Shown here piece after piece: positions 25,228 to 34,262 of a stretch of DNA of 64,000 bases. Source of the stretch: G963663735 sp963663735 (GTDB lineage Bacteria; Acidobacteriota; UBA6911; RPQK01; JAPXNP01); the NCBI GenBank assembly GCA_963663735.2, contig CAXXHN010000001.1:1736001-1800000 (forward strand), given 5' to 3'. The translations under genes were made by a program, and so were the position numbers. How positions within the stretch are numbered: position 1 is the first letter of the stretch; each line of letters starts with the position of its first letter. The notes under the pieces were generated by a model. It ran no database searches, was not told the origin of the DNA, and saw nothing but the letters and a program-made list of their open reading frames with translations.

Positions 25228-26085
25228 ATGCCATCCGAAGGAAACAGTTCATTATTGGCCCGGGCCAGGGAATTCCTGGAGAACCTGCTGGCGCTTAAGA
25301 TTACTGAGGCTGAGCGCATCCCGCTGGCAGACGGTGATCCAATGAACATTTTTGGGGAGAGGTATGAGGGGAACAAACCTCTTAAAGTTGCTTCGGTGGC
25401 AGCATTATTCTTTCACTTTCTGCTTTTCTGGCTGGCCTTTCCCTTTCTCGCGGACCAGGTGTTTATTCCTTCCAGGGATGTTCTGGTACTCAAACAACTT
25501 GCCCTTCCTTCCCGGCCGGCAGGGGGCAGTCCTCAGCAAGCCCAGGCAGTGCAGCCCAGGGAAACAACACCCAGGCCCAATCCTGTAATGGTCCCGATTC
25601 CGGATCCCACACCTTTTGAGCCTGAACCCATGGAGCGTCCCGAAAGGCTGGACACCCCTTCAGTTCTGGATGAAATGAGTACGGATTTGAACATAGGGGA
25701 TATTACAGCTCCTGGTGGTCGTGGACAGGGAGGATCAGGAACCGGCAGCGGAATGTCCAGCGGGAGCGGGAATGCTGCAGGTGCTGGAGACGGTATTTAT
25801 TCGCTGGGAAGCGGAGTAACAAATCCGGAACTCCTGGTGAAAACCACTCCCAGCTATACTGATGAAGCTGTCAAAGCAAAAGTGCAGGGCATAGTCTTAT
25901 TGAGGGCTGTCATAAGGAAAGATGGGAGTGTAACCGACCTGGAAGTTCTGCGGGGACTGGGTTACGGCCTTGATGAGAAAGCAATTGAGGAAATTGCAAC
26001 CAAATGGAAATTCAGACCTGGAACTTTGAAAGGCAAACCGGTTAATGTCCTGGCTACCATTGAAGTCATGTTCAACCTGCATTGA
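25228..26085 (+). CDS. TonB-family energy transducer
   Basis: A 285-residue protein. An N-terminal cytosolic segment (~50 residues) precedes one membrane helix (VASVAALFFHFLLFWLAFPFL, about residues 53-73). A Pro-rich periplasmic linker follows (PRETTPRPNPVMVPIPDPTP), then a Gly/Ser-rich stretch and the TonB C-terminal domain (PSYTDEAVKAKVQGIVLLRAVIRKDGSV; ATKWKFRPGTLKGKPV). TonB couples the proton gradient to outer-membrane transport. No exbB or exbD is visible nearby, and the long cytosolic N terminus is unusual, so it may serve another process such as gliding or protein localisation. First gene of a likely operon with lspA-lolA and fabH. Confidence 0.85.
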   Translation: MPSEGNSSLLARAREFLENLLALKITEAERIPLADGDPMNIFGERYEGNKPLKVASVAALFFHFLLFWLAFPFLADQVFIPSRDVLVLKQLALPSRPAGGSPQQAQAVQPRETTPRPNPVMVPIPDPTPFEPEPMERPERLDTPSVLDEMSTDLNIGDITAPGGRGQGGSGTGSGMSSGSGNAAGAGDGIYSLGSGVTNPELLVKTTPSYTDEAVKAKVQGIVLLRAVIRKDGSVTDLEVLRGLGYGLDEKAIEEIATKWKFRPGTLKGKPVNVLATIEVMFNLH

Positions 26086-26126
26086 TATTTACCCGGCCTT
26101 TATATACAATTTTACTGATCAAACGC

Positions 26127-27230
26127 ATGAAGAAAACTGCATTTTTCCTGGGCTCATTTATTTTTTTCCTGGACCAGGCAACAAAATGGTGGGCCGAAGC
26201 GAATTCCGAACTTCTCGGCGGTTACCAGGGTCTGCCCATCGTTGAAGGTTTTCTGAAGTTGCAGCTAATCAGCAACAAGGGGATTGCCTTTGGTCTGCTC
26301 CATTCAGTTGAAGGTTTCTGGAAGCCGTTATTGCTTGCCCTGATTGCCGTTATTGCCGTTGCAGGCCTGATTTTTTACCTGTTTCATACTCCAGAGAGGG
26401 AGAAACTGGCTTTTGTTTCTTATGGCCTGCTGCTGGGAGGAATCCTGGGGAACTTCTATGACCGGATTTTCAAGGGAGAGGTGACAGACTTTATCACTCT
26501 TCACTGGAAGGATGCTTTTGCCTGGCCGACATTTAATATCGCGGACGCGGCAATCACTACCGGTGTTTTCCTTCTGCTTTTTTCCACATTCTTTCTGAGA
26601 TCTAAAACCAGTGCGGATGCCGGAACCCTGATGTTAGCCGCTTTCCTGTTCACCCAGCCGACAGCGGGGGAGGCTGATCTAATTCTCAGCAGGGTGGAGG
26701 CAAGTTACAGGGATGTGCAGAGTTTTTCCGCTGATTTTGTACAGGCATTTTCCAGCAGGGGTATCTCTTCAACTGAAAATGGCCGGGTTTTAATGAAGCG
26801 GCCCGGATATATGAGGTGGGAGTATGTTTCTCCGGAGAAGAAGCTGTTTATTGCTGACGGTAAAAAAACATATTTCTACCTGGAGAAAGAGAAGCAGCTC
26901 ATGGTATCGGAGTTTAATATTGAAGAATCCAATTCCCCGCTTCTCTTTTTCCTGGGTCGAGGGGATATCAGGTCCCGCTTCTCTTCCTCCCTTTTAAACG
27001 GAGAAGAGGGTGTATTTGTTAAACTCATTCCTGTCAATCCTGATCCGGAAATTGAGGAGATGGTGTTGGATATCGATGAAGCCACCAGCCTGATCCGTAG
27101 AATAGTTGTGAGAGATCCGGTCGGGCAGCAGAATGAGTATGTTTTGACAAACATGCATAAAAACGTGCATATTTCTAATGATCAATTTAAGATCAGGGTC
27201 CCCGGGGATGTTGAGATAATTGAACAGTAA
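26127..27230 (+). CDS. Signal peptidase II fused to LolA lipoprotein carrier
   Basis: A single 367-residue frame. Residues 1-~158 are LspA: four membrane helices, DQATKWWAE in helix one, NKGIAFGLL, and both catalytic aspartates (D112 in GNFYDRIFKG, D140 in FNIADAAIT) at nearly the same positions as in E. coli LspA (114 and 141). A fifth hydrophobic segment (GTLMLAAFLFTQPTAGEA, ~166-183) stands where a LolA signal peptide would be. The rest is LolA (VEASYRDVQSFSADFVQ, GRVLMKRPGYMRWEYVSPEKKLFIADGKK in parts). LspA has N-in/C-in topology, so the fifth helix would place LolA in the periplasm, where it belongs. The start is the ATG at 26127. The domain joint shows no frameshift. Confidence 0.9.
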   Translation: MKKTAFFLGSFIFFLDQATKWWAEANSELLGGYQGLPIVEGFLKLQLISNKGIAFGLLHSVEGFWKPLLLALIAVIAVAGLIFYLFHTPEREKLAFVSYGLLLGGILGNFYDRIFKGEVTDFITLHWKDAFAWPTFNIADAAITTGVFLLLFSTFFLRSKTSADAGTLMLAAFLFTQPTAGEADLILSRVEASYRDVQSFSADFVQAFSSRGISSTENGRVLMKRPGYMRWEYVSPEKKLFIADGKKTYFYLEKEKQLMVSEFNIEESNSPLLFFLGRGDIRSRFSSSLLNGEEGVFVKLIPVNPDPEIEEMVLDIDEATSLIRRIVVRDPVGQQNEYVLTNMHKNVHISNDQFKIRVPGDVEIIEQ

Positions 27231-27240
27231 GGAGAGAGTC

Positions 27241-28236
27241 TTGGAACGGACCAGAGCTTATATTTCCTCTACAGGAATGTATTTCCCAGAAAAACGGGTT
27301 ACAAATGATGAATTTGCGAAAACCATGGATACCTCAGACCAGTGGATCAGAGAGCGGACAGGCATAGCTGAGCGAAGGTTTTGCGCGGAAGGCGAAGTTA
27401 CCAGTGACATGTCGGCAAAAGCGGCAATGGACTGCCTCAAAAAAGCCGGAGTTGCTCCTGATGATGTTGAAGTGATTATTGTTTGCACTGTAACCCCCGA
27501 TATGATGTTCCCTTCTACTGCCTGCATGGTACAGGATAAAATCAAAGCGTCTAATGCCTGGGGTTTTGATCTTTCCGCCGCCTGTTCCGGATTTGTTTTC
27601 GGACTGGCAACCGGCGCCCAGCTCATCGAGTCCGGTCGCTACAAAAAAGTCCTGGTCATTGGCAGCGATACCATGACAAGCATCGTTGATTTTACTGACC
27701 GGGCAACCTGTGTTTTATTCGGTGATGGAGCCGGAGCAGTCCTGCTGGAGCCCAGCGAAGACGCGGAAACAGGGATTCTGGATTTTGATCTTCATTGCGA
27801 TGGAAGCGGTAAAGAGTATCTTTACATGCCTGCCGGAGGCAGCCTGAATCCTCCATCCCATGAAACCGTGGATAAGAAAATGCACTTTGTGCAGCAGGAC
27901 GGCAGAACGGTGTTCAAGTATGCAGTGAAGTACATGACCGAAGTTTCCGAAAAGCTCCTGAAAAGAAACCGGATCCCGGTGGAAGATGTTGCCCTGGTTA
28001 TTCCGCACCAGGCCAATATGAGGATTATTAGATCCATAAGTGATCGATTGAAGCTCAGTGATGATCAGCTTGGCTTGAACATTGAAAATTATGCCAACAC
28101 AACTGCCGCTACAATTCCTACCTGTCTCTGCAAATACCACAGGGCGGGAAAGCTGAAAAAAGGTGACCTGATTCTGGTCAGCAGTTTTGGGGCGGGATTC
28201 ACTTGGGGCAGTGTGCTGTTCAAATGGGGACTCTAG
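27241..28236 (+). CDS. fabH: Beta-ketoacyl-ACP synthase III
   Basis: A 331-residue thiolase-fold enzyme that condenses acetyl-CoA or another acyl-CoA with malonyl-ACP to start fatty-acid synthesis. It has catalytic C115 (DLSAACSGFVFGLA), the His in VIPHQANMRI and the Asn in ENYANTTAATIP. The N terminus (YISSTGMYFPEKRVTNDEF) and WIRERTGI are typical. The start is the TTG at 27241 with GGAG 6 nt upstream; an earlier TTG overlaps the previous gene. Length agrees with FabH. Confidence 0.94.
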   Translation: MERTRAYISSTGMYFPEKRVTNDEFAKTMDTSDQWIRERTGIAERRFCAEGEVTSDMSAKAAMDCLKKAGVAPDDVEVIIVCTVTPDMMFPSTACMVQDKIKASNAWGFDLSAACSGFVFGLATGAQLIESGRYKKVLVIGSDTMTSIVDFTDRATCVLFGDGAGAVLLEPSEDAETGILDFDLHCDGSGKEYLYMPAGGSLNPPSHETVDKKMHFVQQDGRTVFKYAVKYMTEVSEKLLKRNRIPVEDVALVIPHQANMRIIRSISDRLKLSDDQLGLNIENYANTTAATIPTCLCKYHRAGKLKKGDLILVSSFGAGFTWGSVLFKWGL

Positions 28237-28250
28237 GGTGATCTGAAGAT

Positions 28251-28297
28251 TGTCCCGGCGGAATGATCTACCTGATCTGTGTCAGCCGGGACATTTT
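28251..28297 (+). terminator. Rho-independent terminator after fabH
   Basis: A perfect 9-bp stem, TGTCCCGGC (28251-28259) with GCCGGGACA (28285-28293), is followed by TTTT. It lies between the convergent fabH and the minus-strand coiled-coil gene. Confidence 0.65.
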
Positions 28298-28299
28298 AG

Positions 28300-28818
28300 T
28301 CAAATAAAAAGGTCGTCTCCCTTTAATTCCTGTTCTTCCTGTTTTTTGTTCTTGCTAAAGAGGAATTCCAGCCCCTGCCGGAAGCCCTTTACCAGTGAAG
28401 AAATTTCAACGACCGGTTTCAGGATGTCCTGTTGAATCAGTTCAGTAGTCTGTTCGAATTTTGTGACTGTGTCAGATACAACTTCATCAATTTTTTCGGC
28501 CTGATGGTTACCGAGGCTGACTAGTTTTGATATCAACTCATCCACATCAGCGGTTCTCTCCTGGAACATTTCGTCTATTTCCCCGGTTCTGGTCTGAATA
28601 GCTTCTGAGATGTTTTTAAGGCTGCTGAGGCTGTTCGCCACATCTTGAAGCTGTCCGGCAATCTCCTTGGCTTCGAACTCCAGTTCCTTGGAAGAACTGG
28701 TTATCTGCCCGATCAGTTCTCTGCTGGAATGCAGGAGCCGCCAGGCAAAGATTCCCTGAACAACTACTGTCAGAGCGGTAACCCCGACAAAGATTACTAA
28801 AAGCGTTTCTGCGTTCAC
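28300..28818 (-). CDS. Membrane-anchored coiled-coil protein (DUF948-like)
   Basis: A 172-residue protein with one N-terminal membrane helix (LLVIFVGVTALTVVVQGIFAW, about residues 5-25), followed by a long heptad-rich helix (residues ~30-140; SLKNISEAIQTRTGEIDEMF). The C terminus is charged. It resembles the DUF948 class of small envelope proteins, whose role is unknown. It is probably co-transcribed with the YtxH-type gene just upstream on the same strand, a pairing also found in Firmicutes (YtxG/YtxH). The start is a GTG. Confidence 0.75.
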   Translation of the reverse strand: MNAETLLVIFVGVTALTVVVQGIFAWRLLHSSRELIGQITSSSKELEFEAKEIAGQLQDVANSLSSLKNISEAIQTRTGEIDEMFQERTADVDELISKLVSLGNHQAEKIDEVVSDTVTKFEQTTELIQQDILKPVVEISSLVKGFRQGLEFLFSKNKKQEEQELKGDDLFI

Positions 28819-28858
28819 GGTATTAATGTACCCCCGGAGTTAGAGATCAATAAAAAGT

Positions 28859-29227
28859 CTAGGCATCCTGGAGCTTTGATTTCTGGTCCTGGTAGGCTTT
28901 TTTCCCTGATGCAATAGCCTGGTTGAGCTGTTCCTTCTGTTTGGTCACAGTTTCTTTACCCTTCTCAATGGTTTCACTCAAGACTGTGGTGACTTCCTGG
29001 GTTTTCTCCTGGAGAATCTCTTTGCCCGCGGTAACCTTTTTTTCCAGCAGTTCGGCACTCTGTCTGGCCTTTTCCCCCAGTACTTCAGCACCATGTTTGG
29101 CTTTTCCCCCCAGCAGCTCCCTGGTTTCTTCACCTGTTTTTGGGGTAAACAAAAGTGCTATTGCTGCGCCGATACAACCTCCAGCCAGAAAGTAAACAAA
29201 TTTTTCGCTAAAGCCGTTTGCTGACAT
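28859..29227 (-). CDS. YtxH-domain protein
   Basis: A 122-residue protein. An N-terminal membrane helix, FVYFLAGGCIGAAIALLFTPKTGEETR, carries the YtxH signature (ALLFTPKTGEE). A long Ala/Lys/Glu-rich helix follows. YtxH proteins are general-stress or envelope proteins of unknown biochemical role. AAAGGAGAG precedes the ATG. Confidence 0.85.
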   Translation of the reverse strand: MSANGFSEKFVYFLAGGCIGAAIALLFTPKTGEETRELLGGKAKHGAEVLGEKARQSAELLEKKVTAGKEILQEKTQEVTTVLSETIEKGKETVTKQKEQLNQAIASGKKAYQDQKSKLQDA

Positions 29228-29356
29228 GTCGATACTCTCCTTTAGATTTAAAACAATCCTGTATGGATTGAATTAATGAAATACCATCCTGAGCTTTTAG
29301 ATTATCATAGAAATACAATGAGAATAAATGAAGAAATCAGCATATCTGGGGAAATC

Positions 29357-30145
29357 ATGCCAGTAGCTCTTTCCATTGCCGGTTCAGACAGCGGTGGTTG
29401 TGCTGGAATTCAGGCTGATCTGAGGACCTTCGCCGCGCTGGGTGTACATGGTATGACAGCCGTTACCGCGGTGACTTCCCAAAATACAGTACGAGTAAAT
29501 GATGTGTTTACGCTTCCTGCATGTACAGTTTCTTCGCAGATTGATGCCGTATTGTCAGACATTGGAGCTGATGCAGTGAAGACCGGCATGCTTCCTGATC
29601 CTGAAATTATTGCCGCGGTGGCTGAGAAAATGCGGCAGTATCAAATTGAAAAGCTGGTTTTGGACCCGGTCATGGTATCCACGGGAGGGGATGAACTTAT
29701 CTCAGGAAAAGCCGGGGAGAGTCTGGTCGGGGAATTATTCCCCCTGGCTATGATTGTAACTCCGAACCTGGATGAAACTTCAGTCCTGGTCGGGCGTGAC
29801 ATCAGGACTTTGGAGGATATGTATGCCGCAGCCAGGGAAGTTTTGCAAACAGGGACACGGGCGGTATTGATCAAGGGCGGTCACCTGGAGCGTCCTGAGC
29901 AGGCGATTGATCTGTTTTTTGATGGCCAGGCTTTCATTGAGTTTCCTGCGGCCAGGGTGGATACACGTAACACCCACGGAAGCGGGTGTACCCTGGCCGC
30001 TGCCATTGCTGCTTTTCTGGCCCGGGGATGTATCCTTCGGGAGGCAGTCGGGAGGGCTAAAGAGTATGTGACCGGGGCAATAAAAAATGCCTATTCTCTG
30101 GGACATGGGAATGGCCCCCTCGGGCATTTTTATCAAAGAGATTGA
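29357..30145 (+). CDS. thiD: Hydroxymethylpyrimidine/phosphomethylpyrimidine kinase
   Basis: A 262-residue ribokinase-fold kinase that phosphorylates HMP and HMP-P in thiamine synthesis. Marks are ALSIAGSDSGGCAGIQADLR, GMTAVTAVTSQNT, DPVMVSTGGDEL, PNLDE and the anion hole NTHGSGCTLAAAIAA with the conserved Cys. The ATG at 29276 would add 27 residues that do not fit the family. The ATG at 29357 has GGGGA upstream and begins at the first strand. No TPP riboswitch-like sequence is visible upstream and no other thi genes lie nearby. Confidence 0.92.
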   Translation: MPVALSIAGSDSGGCAGIQADLRTFAALGVHGMTAVTAVTSQNTVRVNDVFTLPACTVSSQIDAVLSDIGADAVKTGMLPDPEIIAAVAEKMRQYQIEKLVLDPVMVSTGGDELISGKAGESLVGELFPLAMIVTPNLDETSVLVGRDIRTLEDMYAAAREVLQTGTRAVLIKGGHLERPEQAIDLFFDGQAFIEFPAARVDTRNTHGSGCTLAAAIAAFLARGCILREAVGRAKEYVTGAIKNAYSLGHGNGPLGHFYQRD

Positions 30146-30187
30146 TTGTGCCTGGTGCCCACCTGAACTACAGGGGGCCTGAATTTA

Positions 30188-30847
30188 TTAAAGTACCGCG
30201 GAAGGGCATAGATCTGCCAGGACACATTCAGAACACAGGGGTTTTCTTGCCTTGCAGGTTTTTCTGCCGTGCAGGATGATCCTGTGAGAATAATCAATCC
30301 ATTCTTCACGGGGAAGGATTTCCATCAGGTCTTTTTCGATCTGGTTTGGATCTGTTTTCTCAGTGAATCCAAGAAGAGCGGAAATCCTTTTGACGTGGGT
30401 ATCCACTACAATTCCTTCCGGCTTTCTGAACCAGGATCCTAGAACAACGTTAGCAGTCTTTCTGGCAACTCCGGGCAGGAGCAGCAGTTGTTCCATATTG
30501 TCAGGGACCGCGCCATTGAAATCATTGCTAATCTGCCTGGATGCCAGGCGGATGCTTTTGGCCTTGTTTTTGTAAAATCCGGTACTATGAACGAGTTTTT
30601 CAATTACCTCCTGATCGGCTGCGGCCATTTCGGCCGGGCCGGGAAAGCGGCGGAACAGCTCGGGGGTTACCATGTTGACCCTTTCATCCGTACACTGCGC
30701 TGATAATATTGTTGCCACCAGGAGCTGAAAAGGGTTCTCATGAACCAGGGCGCAGGTGGCTGAAGGGAAGTTTTCCTTCAGCCTTCCCAGAATTTCTTTC
30801 ACACGATTTTCCATAATTTCCCATTCAATTGCGGACAGATTCGTCAT
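30188..30847 (-). CDS. nth: Endonuclease III
   Basis: A 219-residue DNA glycosylase/AP lyase that removes oxidised pyrimidines. It has the helix-hairpin-helix LLLPGVARKTANVVL with catalytic Lys, the catalytic Asp in VVDTHVKRIS, and the C-terminal [4Fe-4S] loop CKARKPLCSECVLADLC (C-x6-C-x2-C-x5-C). All essential residues are present. The true start may be the internal ATG of MENRVKEIL, eleven codons later. Confidence 0.95.
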   Translation of the reverse strand: MTNLSAIEWEIMENRVKEILGRLKENFPSATCALVHENPFQLLVATILSAQCTDERVNMVTPELFRRFPGPAEMAAADQEVIEKLVHSTGFYKNKAKSIRLASRQISNDFNGAVPDNMEQLLLLPGVARKTANVVLGSWFRKPEGIVVDTHVKRISALLGFTEKTDPNQIEKDLMEILPREEWIDYSHRIILHGRKTCKARKPLCSECVLADLCPSAVL

Positions 30848-30882
30848 TCTTTAATGTAAGATTTTTCCTGCTGCGGGGACTT

Positions 30883-32646
30883 TCATAAGTCTTTCTGAGC
30901 TGAGTACCTTGCCGGTGCACGGCTGGATTTTTCCCTTGTAGATTTTCCATTACCGCCTTTCCCTGTAAATCGGGAGAGGATGGCCACAAGTAGTGATCCA
31001 AGGATGAACCCGATCAGTGCGGGAATCCAGAAGGAACCGTTGAGTTTCACCGGGATTATGCTTTCAGGTTCAATTTCGTATTCAAGGTCGGTTACCGGGA
31101 TAACATTGTCGTTTTCATCCTTGAAGCTGACCTTTAGCATTGCGGGTTCCCCGGCTTCCTGGGACCCTGAGAAGGACCATGCCCACTCAGCTTTTTCCCT
31201 GGGCGCTACTGACTGCATTTCCTCGCCTCCGCTCAACTTGCTTTCCAGGCTGCCTCCCATCGGAACCCAGACAGCCCTGATCCGGATTTCCTTACCGAGT
31301 GATGCAAACATGACACGTTCTTCATCAGTGAACTGTACTGTGTCGGGAGATTCAACAGTGAATACAGCCTTGCTCTCTTCATTTATATTTTTCGGAGGTT
31401 CTACTGATAATACCCCGATTTTCTTTGACAGGAGGTTGACAGCAAAGGAAATAGCACCCTCGGCATCTCCTGAATTTTCCGGCAGTTTTACGAGCGAGAG
31501 AGATTCGGCGGTTTTTGCGGCTAGCTCAAGGTTATCCAGTTTAGTTTTTGTTCGGAGAAAGTTGGCCTCAAGGCTGTTTCGGTTGGATGTAAGAGAATTC
31601 AGGCTGGATTCAAGCTGGGCGGCTTTTCTCTTGGAGAGGGAGAGATCTGAGGTGAGCTTATTGCGTTCGTCTCGGATTTTGGTCAGTTCCTTTTCGGTTG
31701 AGTTCATTTTTTCCTGCAGTGCGGCCCAGTCCTTTTTGAGGCTCTGCAAGCTGGTACTCAGGGAATCAACCTGTCCGGATAGGCTGGAATTGGAACCGAG
31801 CTGGATATCCATTTCCTTGGCCAGGCTGTTTAACTGCTCTCTCATCCTGGTATTGTCACTTCTTAGCTTAACCAGTTCCTGTTGTTGGGTGCCCTCTTTT
31901 CGCGAAAGGGAGTCTCTCTCGATCCTGATACTCCTGGATGCTTCCTGCTCCTTGGCCAGAGCACCGTTTAGCTCACGGACTTTTTCGCTAAGCTGCTTCC
32001 GTTCCGCGACAGCGCTGTTATATTCTGCTTGCAGCGAGGCAAGCGCATTTTCTGCTGTGTCCCGGCTCTTAAGGGCGGCTGCGACCTCAGGAATCTCCGT
32101 GGAAATAGCCTGGGTCACAAAAGAGTTGTCAGTACTGGTAGTCATGGCTATTTGTTGAGTTACCCGTTTAAATTCACCTTGTATGTATTCTTTTTTTGCA
32201 GCCTCAATTTCCTTGTAGGAAAGCCCCGAAGTAAGTGAATTCTCAAGAGCCTTGTCGAAAAGTCCCCTCTGGGGAAAGTTGAAGTCCAGTTCCCCGGAAA
32301 ACTGAAAAATCAGGGTGCCCCTTTTAACTCCATCAATCGAGGATAAGCGGAATTCAATGGAATTATTGCGAAATTTGAGCTCGGTTACCCTTGCCTGTTC
32401 TCCAACCAGGAAGGAAAGGGCCAGACCGGCGGTAGAAGCATCGGGTACGATGTTATTACCCCTGATGAAAATGGTCTGCCGTTCCCCTCGTATTGGAACT
32501 TTTAAGAACATGGTGCGGTTAACGTACCTGTTTTCGTATTCTGTGACGATATCCTTGGAGACATCAGCCGCAGCCCAGGGGGTGAAAGCCACGATTAGAG
32601 AAAAAACGATACCAAGGCGAAAGAAAGAAATCAGCGATACTTTCAT
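30883..32646 (-). CDS. Exported coiled-coil protein with C-terminal membrane anchor
   Basis: A 587-residue protein not recognised as a named family. A signal peptide (FFRLGIVFSLIVAFTPWAAA) precedes a beta-rich domain with RTMFLKVPIRGERQTIFIRG in parts (residues ~25-160). A very long coiled coil follows (~190-370; Glu/Lys/Ser/Leu heptads), then another beta domain (FTDEERVMFASLGKEIRIRA; KVSFKDENDNVIPVTDLEYEIEP) and a final membrane helix (IPALIGFILGSLLVAILSRF, about 543-562) with a basic cytosolic tail. TTG 32667 is an alternative start. The topology suggests an inner-membrane protein whose coiled coil spans the periplasm. Function unknown. Confidence 0.8.
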   Translation of the reverse strand: MKVSLISFFRLGIVFSLIVAFTPWAAADVSKDIVTEYENRYVNRTMFLKVPIRGERQTIFIRGNNIVPDASTAGLALSFLVGEQARVTELKFRNNSIEFRLSSIDGVKRGTLIFQFSGELDFNFPQRGLFDKALENSLTSGLSYKEIEAAKKEYIQGEFKRVTQQIAMTTSTDNSFVTQAISTEIPEVAAALKSRDTAENALASLQAEYNSAVAERKQLSEKVRELNGALAKEQEASRSIRIERDSLSRKEGTQQQELVKLRSDNTRMREQLNSLAKEMDIQLGSNSSLSGQVDSLSTSLQSLKKDWAALQEKMNSTEKELTKIRDERNKLTSDLSLSKRKAAQLESSLNSLTSNRNSLEANFLRTKTKLDNLELAAKTAESLSLVKLPENSGDAEGAISFAVNLLSKKIGVLSVEPPKNINEESKAVFTVESPDTVQFTDEERVMFASLGKEIRIRAVWVPMGGSLESKLSGGEEMQSVAPREKAEWAWSFSGSQEAGEPAMLKVSFKDENDNVIPVTDLEYEIEPESIIPVKLNGSFWIPALIGFILGSLLVAILSRFTGKGGNGKSTREKSSRAPARYSAQKDL

Positions 32647-32986
32647 GGGCCTGTCAACTCCTAACAAGTGGGGAAATTAATAAATACCCATAGATTTTAT
32701 CCCAGCACCATGGCCAGATCAACAAAGGAGAGGATTCGTTTGTAGTGGGTCTGAACCATGAAACCTGAATGAGGCCGCGTTTTCTTGAGCCAGCGAAGAT
32801 GACCGGACGCCCCTTCGCTCTGACGGCTGCATAAAAAGTGAAACAATGAACCTGGAGATGAGTCGCTGTCCGGATTTTGTTGAGGCATTCAGATTGCCCT
32901 GGATAAAATAACAGGCGTAACCAGCTTTCCGGACATTTGCTGGCGGGGTTTAGAGAATTTTGCCCTGGAATGATATATTATGAATC
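32647..32986. other. Intergenic region
   Basis: 340 bases between divergent genes. One short minus-strand frame (32697-32888) has unlikely composition and no ribosome site, and no riboswitch was recognised upstream of queE. Confidence 0.4.
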
Positions 32987-33637
32987 GTGAACACGGAAAA
33001 CAGCCTCCTGGTGAGTGAAATCTTCTACAGCCTGCAGGGAGAATCAACCCTGGCCGGTAAACCCTGCCTTTTTATCAGGCTGGCAGGCTGTGATCTGCGC
33101 TGCAGCTGGTGTGATACTTCCTATGCTTTCAACGGCGGCACCAGAATGACCCTGGCGGGAATTATGGAGGAAGTGGAAAAGTATCCGGTCCGCCTGGTGG
33201 AATTGACCGGGGGAGAGCCTCTGATGCAGGAGAACGTCTTCCTCCTTATGGAGAACCTGCTTGCATCAGGCCGCAAAGTGATGCTGGAGACAGGGGGGCA
33301 CCGGAGTATCAACCGGATTGACAGCAGGATTAAGATCATTTACGACATTAAATGTCCTGGCAGCGGGATGTCCGGTCATAACAGGTGGGAGAATGTTGCT
33401 CTCCTGAAACCCGATGACGAGATAAAATTTGTGATAACGTCAGAAGCAGATTATGACTGGGCCCTGGGGGTAATGGACAAATACAGCCTGGGAAGCAGGC
33501 AGGAGATTCTTTTTTCCCCTGTTTCCGGCCAACTGGAACCACGGATGCTGGCTGCCTGGATACTGCGGGACAATCTGCCGGTGCGACTCCAGGTACAACT
33601 GCACAGAATCATATGGGGTGAGGAGAGAGGTCGCTGA
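32987..33637 (+). CDS. queE: 7-carboxy-7-deazaguanine synthase
   Basis: A 216-residue radical-SAM enzyme of the queuosine/7-deazapurine pathway, turning carboxy-tetrahydropterin into CDG. It has SEIFYSLQGEST near the start, the cluster motif CDLRCSWCDT (C-x3-C-x2-C), the SAM motif ELTGGEPLMQ and TGGHRSI. The start is a GTG. No queC/D/F genes are present in the window, so the pathway must be encoded elsewhere. Confidence 0.93.
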   Translation: MNTENSLLVSEIFYSLQGESTLAGKPCLFIRLAGCDLRCSWCDTSYAFNGGTRMTLAGIMEEVEKYPVRLVELTGGEPLMQENVFLLMENLLASGRKVMLETGGHRSINRIDSRIKIIYDIKCPGSGMSGHNRWENVALLKPDDEIKFVITSEADYDWALGVMDKYSLGSRQEILFSPVSGQLEPRMLAAWILRDNLPVRLQVQLHRIIWGEERGR

Positions 33638-33719
33638 CATGCCTTTTCCGGGCAGTAGCCCTCAACTCGCTTAGCAGGTCATTCCATCCTGTTGATGAAT
33701 TTCCGGGTCGTTAGCTGAC

Positions 33720-34184
33720 TCAGCTGATCTCAGGCCCGGACAGCCAGTCGAAGTCTATTTCAGGAGCATCATAGGGAATTCTTCCCTCATCTTCAGGATT
33801 ATAAGTCTGCGAAGTTATATAGAAGAGAGTCGCGGGACCGCTGATGCATTTGCACCCATGAGCTACTCCAGTGGGTATCCGCAGTACCTGGGATGCCTGA
33901 TTGTCACCCAGCAGGAAAGACATTGTGTCCCCAAAAGTAGGAGATTCTTTCCTGGCATCATAAAGGCCGATCCTTAGGACTCCCGAGGCTACGAACCACC
34001 AGTCGATTTGTTTCTGGTGTATGTGCCAGGCTTTGATAACTCCCTGGTACATAAGGGATTGGCTCCACTGTCCGAAACCTTCACTGAACAGGGGATCGGT
34101 GACCCTGATAATTTCCCTGAAAAAACCGCGTTCGTCAACGTGGGTTATAAGTTCCTTGAATTCAACTCCATTAATCATGTTCAT
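33720..34184 (-). CDS. RmlC-like cupin (dTDP-sugar epimerase family)
   Basis: A 154-residue cupin of the dTDP-4-dehydrorhamnose 3,5-epimerase fold: HVDERGFFREIIR, WSQSLMYQGVIKAWHIHQKQ (the conserved His of the family is at WHIHQ), VLRIPTGVAHGCKC and ATLFYITSQTYNPEDEGRIP. It is shorter than full RmlC (about 180 residues) and no other rml genes lie near, so it may be a sugar-nucleotide isomerase or a non-catalytic cupin. AAGGA precedes the ATG. Confidence 0.85.
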   Translation of the reverse strand: MNMINGVEFKELITHVDERGFFREIIRVTDPLFSEGFGQWSQSLMYQGVIKAWHIHQKQIDWWFVASGVLRIGLYDARKESPTFGDTMSFLLGDNQASQVLRIPTGVAHGCKCISGPATLFYITSQTYNPEDEGRIPYDAPEIDFDWLSGPEIS

Positions 34185-34262
34185 AATTCCTTAAAGAACG
34201 GGCAGGATTTAAAAGACTGTGAATCAAAGCCCTCCCATTATCATGTTAATCCGGGTTAGTCC

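Noticed and set aside
29228..29356. TPP riboswitch before thiD
   Set aside because: The conserved CUGAGA and related boxes are absent.
30980..32158. 392-codon plus-strand frame opposite the coiled-coil gene
   Set aside because: Very Ser/Leu-rich, without ribosome site or motif. It is the antisense shadow of the Glu/Lys/Leu heptads of the real gene.
32697..32888. 63-codon minus-strand frame
   Set aside because: No ribosome site and unlikely composition.
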